In this document: positions 57,821 through 64,000 of the stretch, in pieces
How the letters are laid out: each line of letters opens with the position of its first letter
Position numbering within the stretch: the first letter of the stretch is position 1
DNA from: Gymnothorax reevesii
Lineage: Eukaryota > Chordata > Actinopteri > Anguilliformes > Muraenidae
Direction: 5' to 3'
Length of the DNA: 64,000 bases
Assembly: GCA_029721435.1 (NCBI GenBank)
Contig: CM056576.1
Span: 118,161,166-118,225,165, forward strand
Made by a program: the position numbers and the translations under genes
Notes under the pieces: model-generated
Seen by the model: only the letters and a program-made list of their open reading frames with translations
The model's database searches: none
Told to the model about the DNA's origin: nothing

Positions 57821-59729
57821 CTTAGGTCTCATCACTACTCTATAACGGCCAGGAATTTGCAGTTGCACAAACTTAACATACGCCAGCTGCGCAAGTAATC
57901 CTCCAAAAGCCCAAGCAGGGCCCGATCGGCGGTACACTCGCACTGTGTAAAGGAGAGAAGGCCAGTCGACGGAGACTTCAACACACACTGTGGCTGTCAT
58001 CTCTCTTCCTTTTCAGCGACACATTTACACTGAATGGGCATTCGTTGTAGCTTTTCTATTCTCAAACCAGACTTTAGTGAACAAAATAATAGCGTGTGGT
58101 GGTATACGTCCACCAAGCTTATGCTATGAGCGGCTATATGAACGGAACTCTCCTCCAGTAGCGCAATTGGCTGTACATGGCTCAGTTTCTCCTATATGAT
58201 TAGAATTTCATGTATAATTCTGCAGAGGTCATCCATCCAACCGCTGATGTATATCCATCAAGTTACAATCGAAGCGTTCCCCTTCTTCCTCTTGAGGAAA
58301 AGTTATTGAGATGGAGATTATAGTTTTATCACCCAACCTGACCTCTAGTTCACAGTGTTTCATTAATCAGCAGGCAATTTTGTATGAGGACTAATTATGA
58401 CATTAGCATATTTTACTAATTAACCAACGTCTATTAGCCCCACAAGCTGAGAAGCAAATTGGAGTCAAAAACAAATGGCAATCCCAAATATGGCTTCAGC
58501 TTTTAGTGCCCTCTTCTACAGCTTCAAAGAAGAGCAGTATCAACCCACTTTCATACCAGAGATGAAAAAACAACTCGGACGCAAGTAAGGATAGAAGGGC
58601 CAGCGAAGGACAAAGTGGGTGGAGAGAAAGGGCCGATTGTGGAAAGATCAGGGAAGGATTGGGGGGGGGGGGGCGGAAGCGTTCTGTGGTTTGCCTCAAA
58701 TGCTGAGCTCACAAACCCCTGCCCCAGAGCAATCAGGAAATGCATTGCCTTCTTTTCACCGTCTGCACTGGGGGAAAATGAGAAACCATAAAAAAAAGCG
58801 ACATTTTTTTCCATTTAGTACAATCAGCAGTGAGGAAGCCATTAACCTGACTCGTGTTAAGTTGTTAATGTGGACATTGCAGCATTTCAACAGATGAGGC
58901 CCTCGTGACCTTTCCAGAAAATTTCATTTAAAAATATTTATAGTAAGGCAGTGCTTGCTCTGCTGAAAACTATATAGTGTGACAGAATTATACAATTATG
59001 CCGTTAGAATCCAAACTTCTAAAGCAAAGGATGACCTGCCATTATCAAATGGTATTGTACTAAAATGTATTCACGGTATAATACTGGTAATTATCCTGCA
59101 TGACTCACGCACACATGCACACGCCCACAGTAGCATGCTGTGCCAGATCGTCTATAAACAAACCGCAAACACAGCTTGTACAAGCAGAAGATTCTGGATT
59201 AATGATTAAGGCCCGAGTGATGATGACACCACATTAGTATGTCCATTATCAGCTCTGCGTTAGCCTCATGCTTAAGTGCCTGAGCTGAACGCCCCACTCC
59301 CCAATCCCCATCTTCCAATCAGGCAGCTCACGATGTGTGTGCGTGTGTGTGTGTGTGCGCGCGTGTGCACATGTTTATCAATACTTGTGGCAACTTAACA
59401 AGGATAGCAAAGTCTGAAATAAATGTACCATGGGGACATTTTTGGGTACCCATGAGAAATAAGCTTAATTCTGGGCCAAGGGCTCAAGGTTTAGGTTTAC
59501 AGTTAGGCTTGTGGTTAGGATCAGGTCTAATTGTAAGTTTTGGTATTAGAATTACGCCTTTGGTTAAGTGAAGCAATAAATTAAGGTTAATGGGGTTGAT
59601 TAGGTGGGTTTGCAGTTTAGGGTTAAAGTAGAGCTTATTTTAGGGTTAGGGGTATTGAAATAATATTTTCCACAAATTTCTTCGTCTCCAAGAGGATAGA
59701 AAAATGAGTGTACGTGTGTGTGTGTGCAC

Positions 59730-59779
<50 letters not shown>

Positions 59780-60010
59780 TTGTGCTTGTAAGGGAGGCGA
59801 AAGGATAATGACTCAGCGGTGTGTGTGTAAGGGAGAAACACAGATTGTGCGCAGGCATGCATCTGGCACTAATCTGCTGAGCTCAATTAAGACTGAAACA
59901 TGACCACTGAATAAAACATCCCTGCCAGTTCATTTAATACAGGCTCCTTCAACATGGCGGCACTGGGGGCAGTTTGAAAAATGATGGATGAGCATCACTG
60001 AAAAAATATT
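57821..60010. other. 2.2-kb stretch with GT microsatellites
   Basis: Mostly unremarkable sequence. It contains a 13-G tract (58661-58673) and GT tracts at about 59335-59370 and 59713-59777, flanked by TTAGGGTTA-like degenerate runs (about 59490-59655). No coding motif was seen. Confidence 0.5.
59713..59777 (+). repeat. GT dinucleotide microsatellite
   Basis: Long GTGTGTGT run with a CACGCG interruption, about 65 bp. Confidence 0.9.
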
Positions 60011-60014
60011 TAAT

Positions 60015-60345
60015 CAAGGCTGGAGGGCGGCTCATCACGTTAAGGCGCCGTTCCAGTGCCTGGATGGAATCCACAGTCAGGTATCAAATTCGAACATTGC
60101 CAGTTAAAACCATAGCTAGCAGCACCATATGCGAAACCACAAATGGGGTCGGCAAGTTAGCCAGTTCACCAACCCCCCCCCCACCACCACATGAGGAGTC
60201 TTCCTCGGTCACGGGTCCGTACACATGCATGTGACGAGGATTGGCGGCTAACATCCCACATGTCGGAGGAAATCACATGCTGGGCTTCTGAATCCACTGG
60301 CGCCATTGAAAGGTACAACTGACAAATCCAAATTAGGGAAAAAAT
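60015..60345 (+). mobile_element. candidate tRNA-derived SINE
   Basis: GGAGGGCGGCTCATCACGTT..AAGG resembles a diverged A box and TATCAAATTCGAACATTGCC a B box, in the spacing of a tRNA promoter. The layout parallels the SINE at 45893-46290, and the body contains GTCGGAGGAAATCACATGC. A/T-rich sequence follows (CAAATCCAAATTAGGGAAAA). Confidence 0.45.
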
Positions 60346-63300
60346 GAAGGGGAGACATCATTCAAATAGCATTCAAATCCTGTCCCTCGCAAGTGTCGCT
60401 GCCGTGTGAAACGACCAATCCTCCCAGGTGAGATTGCTGAGAAAGAATGAAGCAAACTGGGAAAAGGTGTACAGTTCATAAAGTCCCGCTTTCCCACAAA
60501 GCGACTTTCCGACTTTGAACACAACCTCCCACACAGCTCCCATTATCCTGACGTACAGCGCTCACAATAAGCTTGACGAGGGGTGTGACCACACAGACTG
60601 TGTATTTATTTGAGCAGACATCCAGCTCACCGATGGCACCACAGGCAAATCCCCTCTGTCGTCAACCCCACCCCACTCAAGGATATACATATTGAGCTGG
60701 GAAAGACGGGTGAAGCGAAGGTGGATTTAGTGGAGTTAAACAGCCTGGGTTGAGTAGCTGCTCAGTAAACGGTGTGCTGGCGACGCTCAAGTGACGATGG
60801 GGCCCCGTCACGCCGGTGTGGGAGAGTCTGGTTCTCAGGGGACAGTGCCAGGCCCCAGGGGTGAATATACAGCCGTTGGGCTTTCTACAGAGGGAGCGGC
60901 TGCATAATCGACAGCGGCCCTTCAGCTCAAAACAGCGACGGCCGGCGGCCATTTTGTATCCAGGGACACTGGTGCCCAGTTTCAGAAGAGGACTGCAATT
61001 TTTGCAGCTGCATTGACCCAGTGTTCACGCATGAACTAAGCACCACAACAGGAATCTAGTAAAAGTGTCACGGTGTCAGAGCCTTATTACATTTAGAGCA
61101 CTCCACCCTAAACTGGCATGATTAAGTAAATCTGCTTTTATTTAAAAAAAAAAAAAAAACTCGACCAGAAGCAGTTTCCAGCATTCCTCCGGCTGCCAAA
61201 AGGCTTCCACTTAATAAACACAAAAATAACTAGACCATGATGCCTTGAGTTAGTTTAATGCCACATAAGAAATTGAGGGTAAAACATAACCTTGCTGACA
61301 TTACTAACTTCATCAGGCCTGAAAACATGGTAGAAGACGATGTCAGGTTGTTCTGGCTTTCTCGCGACACAAATGACTAGCCAGCGGCGAGAGGAAGAGT
61401 TAACCAATGAGGTTTCTTTTGAATTGTTAGAATGCTATGGCAGAGGTTTCTGGAATGCACTTAAACTCTTTGAAGCTTGGTCTCTCCTCAGTAGGCAAGA
61501 AGCAGAAGTTATTGATGGCCAAAAATGATGGGCCAACATTGCAGTTCCCCTTTTCTTAATTTAATAACTGAATCATCAAAACAGAAAATGACACTGAAGA
61601 CAACGGGGCAACATGTTTACCCTGTGGTAATTGGTCAGTTGTCTTCCTTTCGGTTTACGCAATCCAGTGTTCATCGGTAGACTCTCTCATGAGCAGCCAT
61701 TTTCAACAAGGCTTCTGATGTAGCCTAGCGAAACAGTGCACAGACCAAAGTGTCCTCAAATTTTAGCTCAAGGTACCGAAACCGAAACCAAATTTGTAAA
61801 TTGCAGGAAGGGTTACAGAGAGCTCAAGGCCAGCAGCGCATAACTTCACTCAACACTCAATGCTCAGAGCTCGACAGACCATGGGCCATTGGGAAGACGT
61901 GGCAAGTGGCATTGTACTCCTCATAATCTTCATCCATTCGCACCTTCTTCAAACATCTTTTGGGTCATTCCATGTCACATCACCAAATGGGTCTCACCAC
62001 CACCTTCTCAATTTTGCTAATTTTATTGTATGCAGCTGTTTAAATATATCGCACTGACAAATCCGAAATTCCAGCTCATTTGGACCAAAAATTCAAGTTT
62101 TTCAGGGTACCGTCCGTCAGTTTTTTTGTAAATTGACATTTTTCTTGTATTTAACAGGGCATAACCTTTTTATTATTACGCCTATAGCTTTTAAATCTTG
62201 CATATAAGCTGATGTTCTACTGCTTTATCAGAAAATGCAGTCCATTTTACTTTATTATTCATGGTTGTGGAGCTATGAGGACACCAAAAGTGCCTTTTGT
62301 TCAGGCAGTTCCATGTTTAGGTCCCCAAAGCACCCCCAAAATGAATCCTTGCACATCCTTGATTTCTTGATTTTTCTAAATTAATTTTCCTCGCTTTTTT
62401 CATCTGCGAATTTCAAAACCAGCAGGGAGCTTCCAGGGGACAATGTCTACCAAGGTTATTCACAGTTTTAAAAAATTTAAATTTTTATAATTTTCATGAA
62501 TTTTTACAATTTTCTATCATCATCTTGCTCAGTGTTAAAATTACAGAAAGGTCAGAATCATGATAAGGATGCATGAAATTGGGTGCATGTAGCTTAATAC
62601 TGCATTTATAAGGTTAAAATTGTTTGGGATTGATGTTTGATGTAATGCCCTTGTCTCTTTTGTTCGCTGGTGAGCTACAAGACCTCTGGTCCCATCTGGA
62701 TAAGCAGAGTTGTGAATATCAGGGCCGACCCAACCCTGTTTCTGAAGATCAACCATCTGTAAGGGTTCTCTTTCAACCCTTACTTAGCACACCTCACTCG
62801 ACCAAACAGCAGCTAGCTTAACAAGATCCATTGCCATGATCGAGGCGTGCTTTTGAGATGGAGCGAAAACAAACAGATGGTTAATCTCCAAGAAGAGGGT
62901 TGGGCAGCCCAGAGGTAAATTGCCTTGCTATAGAATTCAGGTTTTAGCCAGAAGCAGTTTTTCTTCCAACAGTACAGTTGACTCACAGGGCCACAGTAAG
63001 TGCAAACCATCAATCACAAGCCACAAACATTTACTTTTTAATTACGCTGCTTTTTCGGTGTGACCAACGAGGCCAATAAAAAGGAAGTGATGGAAAATTC
63101 TGATTTTTTTTTTATTTATCTTTTTTTTTTTTTTTTTTAAATCAAGTCATTGTAGCCCCTGGGCTACAGAGCAGCATAATCTGTGTACCCCCCATACTCC
63201 CTTGTTCCCTTTCTTTGCTGACACATCTCAATAGCATGAGCTCAGCATAGCCGAGTGACAGGGTTATCCAATTACGCCTCCTTGGCAGCTGGAAGACACC

Positions 63301-64000
63301 TTCCTCTTCATCGCTCCGGTTTCTCTCCCCGGGCAAATTCTGGACGCCAGATCAAACGAGCACACTTTCCGCACAAGCTTAAATTACCGGGCCTGTGTGC
63401 CCCAAGCCCTCACTGACAAAGACTCTACCTGCCTGGGCGCTGCCAAACTGACGACGGCGCATCCCGTGCCGTAAGGCGGGAGTTGCTTGCCGAACAACCC
63501 TCTGCGACCCCTCGAAGGAGGCAACCCAACACTGAAGCCTTGCAGGAAGCTAATGCTAATGCTACGGGCAACTTTGAGCATGCTGCAGGGGTGAGGTCTT
63601 GCATGAGCTTGTTTACTCGTAAGCATTAGAATCTTCACAGGACCATTGACAGGAATCCAGTGAGCCGAAAGAATGAACAGAATGCCTAAACTGGAAATGT
63701 AAGGATCCGCTAAACAACGGATCCTCAGCTGAAGTCGTTTTTCTTGAAGGCACAATCGTCATTCACGCTCTGCAGCCGTTAACGGATAATGACTTGCTTC
63801 ACAGCAAAAAAATAAAAAGTCATTTGGACAAGCATTTTACCGTTATGTTTGGACTTAAAATACCATTTCTTTCCTCCCCCCCAAGAAGACCAAAATATTG
63901 CCTATAGGGTGAGACATTTTGCCAAAATTCTTAATTTTCCAATGGGGCGATAAGATTTCTGCTGCCAAGCAGGTGATGTCATTTGTCAGCTCAAATATTT
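60346..64000. other. 3.7-kb stretch to the window edge, nothing recognised
   Basis: The region includes A and T runs (61144-61158 and 63120-63139) and several AT-rich low-complexity patches (62380-62520). A Cys-rich minus-strand frame near 60677-60952 was examined as a possible notch2 exon and rejected. No gene or repeat family was identified with confidence. Confidence 0.45.

Noticed and set aside
59490..59655. TTAGGGTTA-like runs as an interstitial telomere
   Set aside because: The GGTTAGG/GGTTTA motifs are irregular and never form consecutive TTAGGG units.
60677..60952. Minus-strand frame with several Cys (GRRCFELKGRCRLCSRSLC) as a possible notch2 exon 2
   Set aside because: Cys spacing does not fit an EGF repeat, no acceptor/donor pair in the right phase borders it, and there is no NGTG-like turn before the last Cys.

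Overview
The window looks like nuclear DNA of a ray-finned fish, most likely a teleost. It holds one large, split vertebrate gene embedded in AT-rich introns full of fish-type repeats: Tc1 elements with IR/DR ends, L2-, CR1- and RTE-like LINEs, TTAA and hAT fold-back elements, tRNA-derived SINEs and CA/GT microsatellites. No prokaryotic, viral or organellar signal was seen. The species cannot be named from the sequence alone.

The only protein-coding gene recognised is notch2, on the minus strand. Thirty-two coding exons, matching exons 3 to 34 of the 34-exon vertebrate Notch plan, run from 48381 down to the stop codon at 3705. Every intron has GT..AG ends and every junction keeps phase. The joined exons total 7,210 nt: one nucleotide that completes a split codon, then 2,402 codons and a stop. 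They encode the end of EGF repeat 1, EGF repeats 2-36, three LNR modules, the heterodimerisation domain with a furin-like site, the transmembrane segment, RAM, the ankyrin repeats, a transactivation region and a C-terminal PEST/degron region. Exons 1 and 2 (signal peptide and first half of EGF1) were not found and probably lie beyond position 64000. The Notch2 assignment rests on the presence of EGF21 (absent from Notch3), Notch2-type spacing in EGF2-6 and EGF28-30, LWLPEGF after the membrane, and a C terminus ending MQAYA (human NOTCH2 ends MQVYA).

Layout by position: 1-1082, 3' part of an L2-like LINE; 1083-3704, notch2 3' UTR and downstream flank; 3705-17537, intracellular, membrane, HD and LNR exons, with repeats in the introns; 17538-21602, an intron carrying a hAT fold-back element with an 8-bp target duplication; 21603-37317, EGF exons with a CR1-like LINE inserted in a minisatellite and several MITEs; 37318-43169, a 5.9-kb intron with a 21-G tract, an unrecognised 2.4-kb block and a broken full-length Tc1 element; 43170-48381, the N-terminal EGF exons; 48382-64000, intron 2 (or upstream sequence), with no exon found but an RTE-like LINE inside a G-poor satellite, an internally deleted Tc1 copy and a SINE.

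No new gene system was found. The most unusual material is the layering of transposons: fold-back elements of 0.8-1.8 kb, elements inserted into minisatellites with visible target duplications, and one MITE family sitting 30-70 bp downstream of three notch2 splice donors.
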